Origin: Rhodococcus sp. SBT000017
GTDB taxonomy: Bacteria; Actinomycetota; Actinomycetes; Mycobacteriales; Mycobacteriaceae
NCBI RefSeq assembly: GCF_003688915.1
Contig: NZ_REFU01000001.1
Span: forward strand, 3,224,001-3,288,000
Direction of reading: 5' to 3'
Length of the DNA stretch: 64,000 nt
Position 1 is the stretch's first letter, and every line of letters begins with the position of its first letter. This document shows, in pieces, positions 8,711-17,551 of this stretch. Below the pieces are notes generated by a model. It saw only the letters and a program-made list of their open reading frames with translations, made no database searches and was not told the DNA's origin. The translations under genes were made by a program, and so were the position numbers.

Positions 8711-9453
8711 AGAACGCATTCGACGCCGAAGTCGATGTCGGCACCGCCGAATCGGACTGGATGTCGGCCGACTGGTCCATCCCCGGTCTGCAGTGGAAGG
8801 ACGTCGTCACCATGGTCGTCGTCGCACCGCACCCGGACGACGAGGTACTCGGCGTCGGTGGCCTGCTGTCGTTGGCGGCCGCGGCAGGTGTCGACGTGAG
8901 GGTGGTCGCGGTGACCGACGGCGACGGCTCCCATCCCGGTTCCCCGACCGTCACGGCGGAGGATCTGCGTGCGCGTCGCCCCGTCGAATCCGAGCGTGCC
9001 TTGGCCGAGTTGGGTATCGACCACTCTCCGAGGCGTCTGCAGATCGCCGACGGGGCCGTCGAGAATCACGAGGGTGCAGTGGCCGACGCACTGATACCGC
9101 TGCTCGACGCCGCCCCGGGCACCTGGTGCCTGGCTCCGTGGCGTGGCGACGGACATCCCGACCACGAAGCCACTGCGCGTGCCTGTCTCACCGCGGCGGA
9201 CGCCGTCGGGATTCCCGTAGTGGAGTATCCGATCTGGATGTGGCACTGGGCAACTCCGAGTCATCCTGCTGTGCCGTGGACGCGCGGGCGTCGTATCGAT
9301 CTGCCGCCGCACACCCTCGACGCGAAGCGAGCGTCGATCGAGCAGTTCGATTCCCAGATCCGTCCACTGTCCGATCATCCCGCGGACCGAGCGGTGTTGC
9401 CGCCGCACATATTGGCGCGCTACCGGCGACCGTTCGAGGTGGTGTTCGCGTGA
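8704..9453 (+). CDS. PIG-L family N-acetylglucosaminyl-type deacetylase
   Basis: Zinc-dependent deacetylase of 249 residues in the MshB/LmbE family. APHPDDEVLG near residues 41-50 gives the first His/Asp/Asp ligand set and GHPDHEA near 150 the second zinc His. The family removes N-acetyl groups from GlcNAc-containing small molecules or lipids, so the GT2 product is a plausible substrate. ATG 8704 overlaps the upstream stop by seven bases. The downstream methyltransferase begins at the GTG overlapping this gene's TGA. In other actinobacteria I recall PIG-L and methyltransferase fused in one polypeptide, which fits coupling of the two steps. Confidence 0.85.
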   Translation: MVENAFDAEVDVGTAESDWMSADWSIPGLQWKDVVTMVVVAPHPDDEVLGVGGLLSLAAAAGVDVRVVAVTDGDGSHPGSPTVTAEDLRARRPVESERALAELGIDHSPRRLQIADGAVENHEGAVADALIPLLDAAPGTWCLAPWRGDGHPDHEATARACLTAADAVGIPVVEYPIWMWHWATPSHPAVPWTRGRRIDLPPHTLDAKRASIEQFDSQIRPLSDHPADRAVLPPHILARYRRPFEVVFA

Positions 9454-10115
9454 GCCAGGGTTCTCGAACGAGTCAGGGTTCTCGAACAAGCCTGGGTGCC
9501 GAGTACTTCCGTACCGTGTATGCGGTCAAGGACGATCCGTTCATGCTCGACAGCAAGTGGTACGAGCGTCGTAAATATGCTCTGACCCTGGCGTCGCTAC
9601 CGAAGCCGCATTATCGGCGCGCGCTCGAACCCGGCTGCTCCATCGGGGTGCTCACCGAACAGCTGGCGACCCGGTGCGATCACGTGGTGTCCACCGACGT
9701 GGTGGACAGCGCCCTCGATTCCGCACGCAGGCGCGTCGGTGACACTGCTGCAGTCGAATTCGCGCTGTGGTCGTTGTCCGACGACTGGTCTACGCTGCCC
9801 ACACCCGAGGCGATGTTCGATCTCATCGTCATCAGCGAGGTCGGGTACTACCTCGACGCCGACGACCTGACGGCGGCGGCGACCCGCGTCGTCGAGCGTC
9901 TGGAGGCCGGCGGCACTCTGGTGGCGGCGCACTGGCGTCACGACGTGGACGACTATCCGATCTCGGGTGACCGCGTACACGAGATCATCGCCGCTACAAC
10001 GGGATTGGCGCTACTGAGTCGCTACCTGGACGAGGACGTCCGGATCGAGGTCTTCGTCGCCTCGGACGCTCCGGCGGTGTCGGTCGCGAGTACCGACGGC
10101 CTCGACGTGCGCTGA
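9450..10115 (+). CDS. class I SAM-dependent methyltransferase (NodS-like)
   Basis: 221 residues with a Rossmann methyltransferase core: motif I LEPGCSIGVLTEQL, motif II acidic strand TDVVDSALD, motif IV FDLIVISEVGYYL. It resembles the NodS branch, which N-methylates glucosamine in Nod factors; this would fit methylation of the amine exposed by the PIG-L enzyme (inference). The GTG start overlaps the deacetylase TGA. The first 13 codons are an imperfect 18-bp tandem duplication (9453-9470, 9471-9488), giving the repeat SQGSRT twice. A downstream start at a later codon is possible. Confidence 0.8.
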   Translation: MSQGSRTSQGSRTSLGAEYFRTVYAVKDDPFMLDSKWYERRKYALTLASLPKPHYRRALEPGCSIGVLTEQLATRCDHVVSTDVVDSALDSARRRVGDTAAVEFALWSLSDDWSTLPTPEAMFDLIVISEVGYYLDADDLTAAATRVVERLEAGGTLVAAHWRHDVDDYPISGDRVHEIIAATTGLALLSRYLDEDVRIEVFVASDAPAVSVASTDGLDVR

Positions 10116-10141
10116 CTGCGCTCGACCTCTGGAGACGGGGC

Positions 10142-10885
10142 TCAGTCGGTGGACTTCGCCGCGTCGATGACCAGCTTTTCCGCGAGGTCGGCGAGTTTGA
10201 CGTTGGTGTCCTGAGACAGCTTGGCCAGCAATGCAAATGCCGCTTGCGAATTCAGGTTGTAACGCTCCATCAACATGCCCTTGGCCTGACCGATCAGATC
10301 TCGGCTCGTCAACGCGGCCCGGATCTGCTGCTCCTCGCGTGCGGTGGAGAACGCAATGGCCGCGTGCGCAGCGAACAGCGAGCCGATCGACTCTGCCTCG
10401 ACTGAGAAGGCGTTCTTTCGGGTGGAGTGCAGGTTCAACGCGCCGAAGTTGACGCCTTCGACATAGAGCTGGAAGCAGATCATGCTCTTGACCCCGAGCG
10501 CGGACGCGGCGTCTGCAAACAGTGGCCAGCGGGTGTCGCTGTCCATGTCGTCGATCCTGATGGTGGTCTGTTCGATCGCCGATTCGAGGCAGGGGCCCTC
10601 GCCCAGCTGCTCCTGAATCTTGTCGCAGTGGCCTGCGGGTTCTCCCGACAGCGCCGCGCTGTGGACGAACTTGCCCTGCAGCACGGTGGTGATGGACGCG
10701 AACTCTGCCGACGGCACATTGGCCACCGCGGACTCGGTGATGACGGCCAGAACCCGATCGGGATCGGAATGCTGACGACGCAGCTTCTCGGCAACCTCGG
10801 CCAGCCGTCGACTCAGCTCGAAATCGGTGACCGACGGGCGAGTGCCCGTCGTCGAATCCATGGTCTGCTCGCTGATGGTCGTCAC
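10142..10885 (-). CDS. GAF-ANTAR transcription antitermination regulator
   Basis: 247 residues. A GAF sensor domain covers about 35-175 (GPCLESAIEQ, then FQLYVEGVNFGALNLHS), followed by a C-terminal ANTAR RNA-binding domain (IGQAKGMLMERY with downstream hydrophobic helices). Such proteins bind two-hexaloop RNA structures and prevent termination, here probably in response to a small molecule or redox signal. GTG 10885 is preferred because AGGA precedes it at five bases; ATG 10861 is an alternative. It lies convergent to the methyltransferase and is not obviously part of any operon. No ANTAR target hairpin was identified. Confidence 0.85.
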   Translation of the reverse strand: MTTISEQTMDSTTGTRPSVTDFELSRRLAEVAEKLRRQHSDPDRVLAVITESAVANVPSAEFASITTVLQGKFVHSAALSGEPAGHCDKIQEQLGEGPCLESAIEQTTIRIDDMDSDTRWPLFADAASALGVKSMICFQLYVEGVNFGALNLHSTRKNAFSVEAESIGSLFAAHAAIAFSTAREEQQIRAALTSRDLIGQAKGMLMERYNLNSQAAFALLAKLSQDTNVKLADLAEKLVIDAAKSTD

Positions 10886-11003
10886 CTCGTCCTGCTGCTG
10901 CACGCGTCCTGATACTGCACAGGGGCGCATCCCGGCATCGGCGATATGCCGACAACACAGGATACGCCCCTGATCACAAAGCTCAACGACCGTTAGCGGG
11001 ACG

Positions 11004-12029
11004 TCAGAGAGTGCTGGGTGCGATCAGCGAGTGCACGTACCCGATTTTCTTCACGACGGTCGGCGGCAGCACGAACGGGTAGAGGTCCTGGTGTCCCATC
11101 GATCGGTTGATCTGGTTCAGCGCCCACGACAGCGGCAACCACCAGTCGACGATCTGATCGAAGCCGACGTCACCCGGCAGCGGGCTCTCCAGCGTCGAAC
11201 CGGCCGGTGCCATACCGAACGCCGCGGCCGTGTCGAGGGTGTCGCGGATGTGGAGGTAGTGCGCGAACGTCTCGGCCCAGTCCTCGGCGGGGTGCATGGT
11301 GGCGTAGGACGAGACGTAGTTGTCCTCCCAGCCCTCGGGCGCACCTTCGCTGTAGTGACGATCGAGGGCGTCCTGGTAGCTCGAATCGGGATCCCCGAAC
11401 AGATCCTCGAAGGCCGCGCGGTGCTCACCGTCTCCGACCAGCACCATCTGGTAATAGTGGCCGATCTCGTGCCGGAAGTGCCCGACGAGCGTGCGGTACG
11501 GCTCGGACATCGCCACGCGCAGCTGTTCGCGGTGCACGTCGTCGCCCTCGGCGAGGTCGAGGGTGATCAGGCCGTTGTCGTGGCCGGTCATCACCTGCTG
11601 TTCGGCGCTCGAGAGCAGATCGAACACCAGGCCGGTCGCGGTGTCCTCGTCCCGGCCCACGATGGGCAGTCCCAGTTCGGTCAGTTCGAGTACGACGCGA
11701 CGCTTGTTGGTCTCGGCGTCGGCGTACGCGGCCATCGCGTCGACGTCGTCGTCGGCGGGGCGAGTGCGGGTGAGCCGGCAGGACACGCAGAGATCGTCGG
11801 AGTCGGCGGCGTCGACGAGCCAGTTGCAGCGCGCAGTGTTGAGGTTGGCGCACATCTTCCACGTGGCCCCGTCCACCTCTGCCTCGGCGACACCGTCGTC
11901 GGCCTTGTCGGGGAGCACCAGCAGGGCTCTGCTCGGCAGATGGAAGCCGAGTGCGCTCGAGCAGCTCAGACACAGTGAGTTCTCGAACGACAGCTTCTGT
12001 CCGCATTTGCGGCAGATGAAATCACGCAT
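11004..12029 (-). CDS. zinc-ribbon zinc-metallopeptidase (Peptidase_Mx type)
   Basis: 341 residues. An N-terminal zinc ribbon with paired CxxC motifs (CRKCGQ at residues 5-10, CLSCSS at 18-23) is followed by two more Cys-containing loops and a metallopeptidase core with HEIGHYY (HExxH) near residue 210 and a distal acidic segment EDWAETFAHYLH. This is the architecture of the putative zinc-binding metallopeptidase family found in actinobacteria and proteobacteria. No signal peptide, so cytoplasmic. ATG 12029 follows GAAGGAAC. Substrate unknown; single-gene transcript with about 220 bases to the divergent nhaA. Confidence 0.8.
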   Translation of the reverse strand: MRDFICRKCGQKLSFENSLCLSCSSALGFHLPSRALLVLPDKADDGVAEAEVDGATWKMCANLNTARCNWLVDAADSDDLCVSCRLTRTRPADDDVDAMAAYADAETNKRRVVLELTELGLPIVGRDEDTATGLVFDLLSSAEQQVMTGHDNGLITLDLAEGDDVHREQLRVAMSEPYRTLVGHFRHEIGHYYQMVLVGDGEHRAAFEDLFGDPDSSYQDALDRHYSEGAPEGWEDNYVSSYATMHPAEDWAETFAHYLHIRDTLDTAAAFGMAPAGSTLESPLPGDVGFDQIVDWWLPLSWALNQINRSMGHQDLYPFVLPPTVVKKIGYVHSLIAPSTL

Positions 12030-12249
12030 GGATGTTCCTTCGTGGCAGGGGTGAGTCGGACTCGTATTCCCGTTTATTGGCTGACTAATGCCGAATCCCG
12101 AATATGTCGTGCACATCTCTCGTCGTGCGCCGGATTCGACAGCGCAATAACGTTACTCTCCGAGCTCCCACCTGCATGGAAGCAAACCGGCGACACTCGC
12201 GTTGGTACAGACTGCTTCACAACACTCTCCGAGAGGACGCGGGCGGCAG

Positions 12250-14106
12250 ATGGCAGATCGGATCACGCCGACGAATCGGCCCATGGCACGGTTCGTCGAA
12301 CGGATCTCGCGGGCTCGCGGCGAGAGAAACAGCGAGACTCTGGCGGCGGGCTTTCTGCTCGCGGCGACACTGATCGCCCTGATCTGGGCCAACTCGCCCT
12401 TCGGCGAGACCTATCAGTCGTTCTGGCACACCGAGCTGTCGGTCACCATCGGCGAACACGGCATCTCCCTCGACCTCGCCCACTGGGTCAACGACGGGCT
12501 CATGGCGTTGTTCTTCTTCGTCGTCGGGCTCGAGGTCAAGCGTGAGTTCGCGATGGGTGAGCTCACCGACCGATCCCGTGCCGCGATACCGATCGTCGCT
12601 GCCGTTGCCGGCCTGGCCGCGCCTGCATTGCTGTTCCTCGCCTTCAATCCGTCCGGACCCGCGGCTCAGGCGTGGGGCGTCGTGATTTCCACCGACACCG
12701 CGTTCCTGCTCGGGGCACTTGCCGTCCTCGGACCCAAGAAGGCTGCGCGGCTGCGCATCTTCCTGCTCACTCTCGCTGTCGCGGACGATGTGGGCGCACT
12801 GGCGATCATCGCGTTCTTCTACACCGACGATCTCGACGTGGTGCCGCTGATTCTGGCGTTCGCCGGGCTCGGACTGATCTTCCTGCTGCGGAGGCTCGAG
12901 GTGTGGCGCGGCGTCGGGTACTTCGTCGTCGCACTGTTCACGTGGGTTGCGATGTACGAGTCCGGAGTGCACCCCACTCTTGTGGGAGTGATGATCGCGC
13001 TGATCCTTCCGGTCTACCCGCCGCGACGCACCGAGGTGGAACGCGCGTCGGACCTGACCCGCGCGTTCCGGCAGTCGCCCAATCCCGAATACGCCCGCGC
13101 GGCCCGCCTCGGACTCGATCGCGCGGTGTCGGTCAACGAACGTCTCATGCGGCTCTATCAGCCCTACACAGCGTTCATCATCGTGCCGATCTTCGCGCTG
13201 GCCAACGCCGGCGTGGTGCTGAGCTCGGACACGCTCGAAGCTGCGTCGACCTCGACACTCACCTGGGGCATCATCGCTGGTCTCGTCCTCGGCAAGCTCG
13301 TCGGAATCACCGCTGCCTCCGCCGTGTTCGCGAAACTGCGACCGTCGTCCCTGGCTCCGGGACTGACACTGTCGCACATCGCGGGCGGTGCGGCGATGTC
13401 CGGAATCGGGTTCACGATCTCGCTGTTCATCATCGACCTCGCCCTCGACGACGAACTGCTGGCCGACGAGGCACGCGTCGGTGTGTTGGCGGCCTCGGTC
13501 ATCGCGGCGGTGCTGGGCTGGATCCTGTTCCGCATCGACGAGAAGGTCCACCCGCCGAAAGCCGAAGCATCTCTGCGCATTCTGCGCCCTGTCAGTGCCA
13601 AGCGTGATCACATCCGCGGTCCGGTGGATGCACCACTGACCATCGTGGAGTACGCGGACTTCGAGTGCCCGTTCTGCAGCAAGGCAACCGGCAGCGTCGC
13701 CGAGGTACGCAAACACTTCGGCGACGACCTGCGCTACGTCTACCGGCACCTGCCGCTCGACGACTATCACCCGCACGCCCGCTACGCCGCGTACGCCAGT
13801 GAGGCCGCCGCAGCGCAGGGCAAGTTCTGGGAGATGGCCGACGTGTTGTTCCGCAACAGTGATGCTCTCGAACCCGACGACATCGACGGCTACGCACGCG
13901 AACTCGGCCTCGACATGGACAAATTCGAGGACGACATCCGCACCGGCGATCACGTCGTTCGCGTCGAGGACGACGAACTCGACGCCTCGTCCTCGGACGT
14001 CGACGGCACCCCGACGTTCTACCTGGGACGCGGCGACAAGAACCTGACCCGACACATCGGACCATACGATGCAGCAACGTTGATCCGGGCGCTCGAAATA
14101 AGGTGA
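12250..14106 (+). CDS. nhaA: NhaA Na+/H+ antiporter fused to a DsbA-like thioredoxin domain
   Basis: 618 residues. Residues about 25-425 are NhaA: about 11-12 transmembrane segments, [11 protein letters not shown] and the discontinuous helix motif [13 protein letters not shown] carrying the paired aspartates that bind Na+/H+. From about residue 450 to the end is a cytosolic DsbA/thioredoxin fold with the active site ECPFCSK. The fusion is known in actinobacteria. The antiporter uses the proton gradient to expel Na+ and regulate pH; the redox domain may gate it or be structural. ATG 12250 is chosen over an in-frame TTG at 12202. Confidence 0.9.
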   Translation: MADRITPTNRPMARFVERISRARGERNSETLAAGFLLAATLIALIWANSPFGETYQSFWHTELSVTIGEHGISLDLAHWVNDGLMALFFFVVGLEVKREFAMGELTDRSRAAIPIVAAVAGLAAPALLFLAFNPSGPAAQAWGVVISTDTAFLLGALAVLGPKKAARLRIFLLTLAVADDVGALAIIAFFYTDDLDVVPLILAFAGLGLIFLLRRLEVWRGVGYFVVALFTWVAMYESGVHPTLVGVMIALILPVYPPRRTEVERASDLTRAFRQSPNPEYARAARLGLDRAVSVNERLMRLYQPYTAFIIVPIFALANAGVVLSSDTLEAASTSTLTWGIIAGLVLGKLVGITAASAVFAKLRPSSLAPGLTLSHIAGGAAMSGIGFTISLFIIDLALDDELLADEARVGVLAASVIAAVLGWILFRIDEKVHPPKAEASLRILRPVSAKRDHIRGPVDAPLTIVEYADFECPFCSKATGSVAEVRKHFGDDLRYVYRHLPLDDYHPHARYAAYASEAAAAQGKFWEMADVLFRNSDALEPDDIDGYARELGLDMDKFEDDIRTGDHVVRVEDDELDASSSDVDGTPTFYLGRGDKNLTRHIGPYDAATLIRALEIR

Positions 14107-14110
14107 TCGT

Positions 14111-14184
14111 GGGCAAGGATGCACGGAACGCGTCTGCGTCGACGGGATCCCGTCGATTCGGCACCGTAGTGTGCATCCTTGCCC
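14111..14184 (+). terminator. nested hairpin following nhaA
   Basis: Perfect 14-bp arms GGGCAAGGATGCAC (14111-14124) and GTGCATCCTTGCCC (14171-14184) enclose an independent 16-bp perfect palindrome CGACGGGATCCCGTCG (14140-14155). It begins four bases after the nhaA stop. Probable transcription terminator without a U tract; the nested stem is unusual. Confidence 0.65.
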
Positions 14185-14306
14185 GGCGACAGGGCACGTG
14201 CGCCGTCGTTCACCGTCTCGACGCTGGAAGAATCCACACACCACTGAAGCCGACCGGACGGTATGCTGCAGCGAGGCTATAGCGACCGAGGTAGAGGGGA
14301 TCGAAT

Positions 14307-14693
14307 GTGGACGCAGAATCCGCGCGCGCGGTAACGGGAGCGATCGCGCTGACACTGTTCGTGTTGTCGCTGACGGTATTCGCCACAGCGCTGGTGACCA
14401 AAGGGCCTGATCAGGAACCGAATTCGCTGATCGGCATCAAGACACGGGCAACCAAGTCCAGCAAGGAAGCCTGGGTCGCCGGCCATCGAGCCGCATATCC
14501 CTACATGATGGCGGGTGCCACCCACTGCCTTGCCTCGTCGGCACTGATCGCGGGGCTACTCGCTCTGGGTTCCGTCCCCGCCACGGCGATGCTGACGCTC
14601 TCGGTGGCACTGGCGCTCGGCGGAGCCGTCATCCTGACACTGAGCGGCATCAAAGCCGACCGAGAAGCCAAACGACACGTGGGCACAGCGTGA
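14307..14693 (+). CDS. SdpI family membrane protein
   Basis: 128 residues with three transmembrane segments: one at the N-terminus (about 10-30) and two in the C-terminal half. Between them sits the SdpI-family signature NSLIGIKTRATKSSKEAWVAGHR. In Bacillus SdpI is the immunity protein for the SdpC toxin; most actinobacterial members are of unknown role in the envelope. GTG 14307 follows AGAGGGG at a good distance. No toxin gene is adjacent. It is flanked by the nhaA terminator and convergent to polD1. Confidence 0.75.
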   Translation: MDAESARAVTGAIALTLFVLSLTVFATALVTKGPDQEPNSLIGIKTRATKSSKEAWVAGHRAAYPYMMAGATHCLASSALIAGLLALGSVPATAMLTLSVALALGGAVILTLSGIKADREAKRHVGTA

Positions 14694-14709
14694 TCGACCC
14701 GCTCGAGGA

Positions 14710-15795
14710 TCAGCTGTCCGTACGATTACCCTCCGCATCCCAGTGCTCGGCAACCTTTTTCGAGGGCTGCACTCGTGGCGGTTCGCCGGGCATCTTGGGG
14801 TAATCCGGCGGGAAGTTCAGCTCCCCACCGGGCAGTGTTTCCCACAACTGCAGAAGGGGTTCGAGGGAGTAGGCCTGCTCGTCCATATCGGCCCACGGGT
14901 CTCCGTCCCGAATCAGCTCCGGCACCGTGACGAGGTTGTATTCACGCGGGTCGGTGACGTCGGCCAACTGTGACCACGCCATCGGGGTGCTCACCGTCGC
15001 GCCCGGTCGAGCTCGCAGACTCCACGCGCTGGCGATGGTTCGGTCACGGTTGTTCTGGTTGTAGTCGATGAAGATGCGTTCTCCGCGTTCCTCTTTCCAC
15101 CAGTTGGTGGTCACCCCGTCGTCGCGGCGTTCGAGTTCTCGGCCCAGACCGATGGCCGCGTGCCGCACCTGTTCGAAGGTGTACTGCGGCTCGATGCGGA
15201 CGTAGATGTGGATGCCCCGATTACCGCTGGTTTTCGGGTAGCCGCGTAAGCCCAACTCTTCCAACAGCTCTCGGGCCACGTCGGCCACTCGCAGGGCGTC
15301 CGCGAACGTGGTGCCCGGCTGAGGATCGAGATCGAGCCGCAGCTCGTCGGGATGGTCGACGTCCGGTCGTCGCACCGGCCACGGGTGAAATGTCAGCGTG
15401 CCCATCTGAGCCGCCCACACCAGCGCAGCCGGTTCCGACGGGCACAGCTCCTCGGCGGTGCGCTTGCTGGGGAACGCGATCTTCACCGTCTCGATCCACT
15501 CGGGCGCACCCTTGGGCAACCGCTTCTGATAGAAACCGTCACCCTCCTTGTCCTGGGGGCCGAGCGCCAATCTCATGCCGTCGCGATAGCCGTCGGGCCA
15601 TCGTTCCATCGCGGTGGGGCGGTCTCCGATCGCCCGCATCAGTGGCCCCCCGACGGCTGCGAAGTACTTGCACACCTGCAGTTTGGTGATCTCCGGAGTG
15701 TGTTCGGTCGCCTCGTAGATCACGCGATCGGGGCTCGACACCCGTACTTCACGTTCGCCGGCCTGCACAAACGCCGGTGGTGTTTTCGCGGCCAT
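14710..15795 (-). CDS. polD1: PolD1, LigD-type DNA repair polymerase/primase
   Basis: 361 residues corresponding to the stand-alone LigD polymerase (archaeo-eukaryotic primase fold) domain. The catalytic metal-binding motif LRLDLDPQPG lies near residue 155, TSGNRGIHIYVR is the nucleotide-binding His motif, and FIDYNQNNRDRTIASAWSLR the third conserved block. It extends 3' ends and fills gaps with a preference for ribonucleotides in end joining and base repair. ATG 15795 starts two bases after the ligC stop, so the two are co-transcribed, as for Rv3730c and its neighbour ligase in mycobacteria. Confidence 0.9.
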   Translation of the reverse strand: MAAKTPPAFVQAGEREVRVSSPDRVIYEATEHTPEITKLQVCKYFAAVGGPLMRAIGDRPTAMERWPDGYRDGMRLALGPQDKEGDGFYQKRLPKGAPEWIETVKIAFPSKRTAEELCPSEPAALVWAAQMGTLTFHPWPVRRPDVDHPDELRLDLDPQPGTTFADALRVADVARELLEELGLRGYPKTSGNRGIHIYVRIEPQYTFEQVRHAAIGLGRELERRDDGVTTNWWKEERGERIFIDYNQNNRDRTIASAWSLRARPGATVSTPMAWSQLADVTDPREYNLVTVPELIRDGDPWADMDEQAYSLEPLLQLWETLPGGELNFPPDYPKMPGEPPRVQPSKKVAEHWDAEGNRTDS

Positions 15796-15797
15796 GG

Positions 15798-16856
15798 CTA
15801 TCGTCCCCCGGCAATGACGTCGGCAACGTCGTAGCGCACCGGAACCTCGAGTTGGTCGTAAGCGCACGAGCGCGGATCACGATCGGGTCGCCACCGCAGG
15901 AAGCGCGCCACGTGCCGCAGCCGTGCCCCTTCCATCTGATCGTAGGCCACCTCGATGACCCGCTCGATACGCACCGGGATCCAGTTGCGGTCGTTCGACG
16001 AATTCCAACGGGTCGCTTCACCGTCGTACGTGACGTCGTCGCCGAGTCGGAGCGGTTCGAGTTCTTCGAGCAGTTCCAACCGGCGCTTGTCGGTGAACGC
16101 CGACGCACCGCCGATCATCCGCAGGTCATCACCGTCGTACAGTCCGAGCAGCAGAGATCCGATACCGTTGCCGGACTTGTGGATTCGATAGCCGATCAAC
16201 ACGCAGTCGGCGGTACGCGCATGCTTGATCTTGATCATCTCGCGCTTGTTCGGCAGATAGGGCCCATCGAGCTTCTTGGCCACCACACCGTCCAGCCCGG
16301 CACCCTCGAAACGCTCGAACCAGTCCTCGGCCACCGCCGCATCCTCGGTCGCCGAGGTGACGAAACAACTCCTCGGGTGCGGACCGACCACGTCGAGCAG
16401 TCTCGCGCGCCGAGTCGAGAACGGCTCCCCCGTCAGGTCCTCGTCGCCGACGGCCAACAGATCGAAGCCGATGAACTGCGCCGGCGTCTTCTCCGCGAGC
16501 ATCGTCACCCGACTCGCTGCGGGATGAATCCGTTCGGACAGTGACTCCCAGTCGAGGCGAGTGGAACCGCCCTTCTCGCGGGGTACGACGATCTCGCCGT
16601 CGACGACGATCTTCTCGGGCAGCTCGGCCTTGATCGCCTCGACCAACTCCGGGAAATAGCGGGCCAGGTCCTTGCCGCCGCGTGATCCGAGCACCACCTC
16701 GTCTCCGTCACGGAAGACGATGGCGCGGAACCCGTCCCATTTCGGCTCGTACGACCACACCGCGGGCCCGTCCTCGGGCTGGGCGGGCACCACTTTTGCG
16801 GCTTTGGCGAGCATCGGCGCGACCGGCACGGCAAGAGGAAGATCCACGCAGTTCAT
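15798..16856 (-). CDS. ligC: ATP-dependent DNA ligase LigC
   Basis: 352 residues. The nucleotidyltransferase domain has the adenylated lysine in KWDG (Lys 39), then EIVV and DGVVAKKLDGPY (motifs III-V), and an OB domain from about residue 225 ends the protein; length matches mycobacterial LigC. It seals nicks in a repair pathway with PolD1, encoded immediately downstream. The divergent lipoprotein gene begins 95 bases away, so the promoter must be compact. Confidence 0.9.
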   Translation of the reverse strand: MNCVDLPLAVPVAPMLAKAAKVVPAQPEDGPAVWSYEPKWDGFRAIVFRDGDEVVLGSRGGKDLARYFPELVEAIKAELPEKIVVDGEIVVPREKGGSTRLDWESLSERIHPAASRVTMLAEKTPAQFIGFDLLAVGDEDLTGEPFSTRRARLLDVVGPHPRSCFVTSATEDAAVAEDWFERFEGAGLDGVVAKKLDGPYLPNKREMIKIKHARTADCVLIGYRIHKSGNGIGSLLLGLYDGDDLRMIGGASAFTDKRRLELLEELEPLRLGDDVTYDGEATRWNSSNDRNWIPVRIERVIEVAYDQMEGARLRHVARFLRWRPDRDPRSCAYDQLEVPVRYDVADVIAGGR

Positions 16857-16951
16857 CCTGCCTCATGCAGCCGACAAGCGAGTCCGATATTTTCTACACG
16901 AGCGCGGTCGATGGACACGGCACGCTCGAACCTACGAGGGCAGGACTCACC

Positions 16952-17551
16952 ATGGCGTCATCCAACCGTTCGGTCCGCGCTCTCGTTCTCGCGCTGTCGT
17001 CGTGCGCAGCCCTGATACTCGGCGGGTGCGCCTCGGAGGTGTCCGGTACCGCCGTCGCGATCTCCGGTGCCACCATTCCCGCCACCACGACCACCAACCC
17101 TCCCACCGCCCCACCGACCAACGACATCGACGACGGCGGCAGTGTAGACATCGACGTGGAGATCGGCGAGTGCGTCACCCTGGGCGGCACCGTCGACGAG
17201 GCGGCCATCGCCAACGCGACCTGCGGATCTCCGCAGTCCAACTACGTCGTCTTCGCCAAGACACCCACCTCGGCCGAGTGCCCCGAGGACGCCGATCAGT
17301 ACTACTACGAGACCTACTTCGACATCGAACAGGGAGCCCTGTGCCTCGACATCGACTGGCAGGTCGGCGGATGCATGGACCTCGTCGGTGAATTCGCGCA
17401 GCGGATCGACTGCGCCACCCCCGGTGCCGACACCCGCCGCGTCGTGACCATCCTGCAGGGCACCTCGTCCGTCGACGACTGCCCCGACCCGGCGCTGTAC
17501 GGATTCGAGAAGGACTCACGCAACTTCGTCGTCTGCGTCGAACGGTTGTGA
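16952..17551 (+). CDS. LppU-like cysteine-rich lipoprotein
   Basis: 199 residues. A signal peptide ends in a lipobox LGGC (Cys about residue 25) followed by the mycobacterial-style SEVSGTAV, then a Thr/Pro-rich linker (about 45-60) and a domain with roughly eight Cys, probably disulphide-bonded in the envelope. The pattern resembles the LppU/SCO3897 family of unknown function. ATG 16952 with GAGGGCAGGA upstream is preferred over longer in-frame starts because it begins at the signal peptide. Its TGA overlaps the GTG of the MFS gene, so the two are coupled. Confidence 0.75.
   Translation: MASSNRSVRALVLALSSCAALILGGCASEVSGTAVAISGATIPATTTTNPPTAPPTNDIDDGGSVDIDVEIGECVTLGGTVDEAAIANATCGSPQSNYVVFAKTPTSAECPEDADQYYYETYFDIEQGALCLDIDWQVGGCMDLVGEFAQRIDCATPGADTRRVVTILQGTSSVDDCPDPALYGFEKDSRNFVVCVERL

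Noticed and set aside
9453..9488. CRISPR-like repeat
   Set aside because: Directly adjoining units without spacers inside a coding start; simple tandem duplication.
12217..14355. 712-residue open frame antisense to nhaA
   Set aside because: It lies opposite a gene with clear NhaA and DsbA motifs, is rich in Arg/His/Gln in the way of reverse-frame high-GC DNA, and shows no domain or ribosome binding site.
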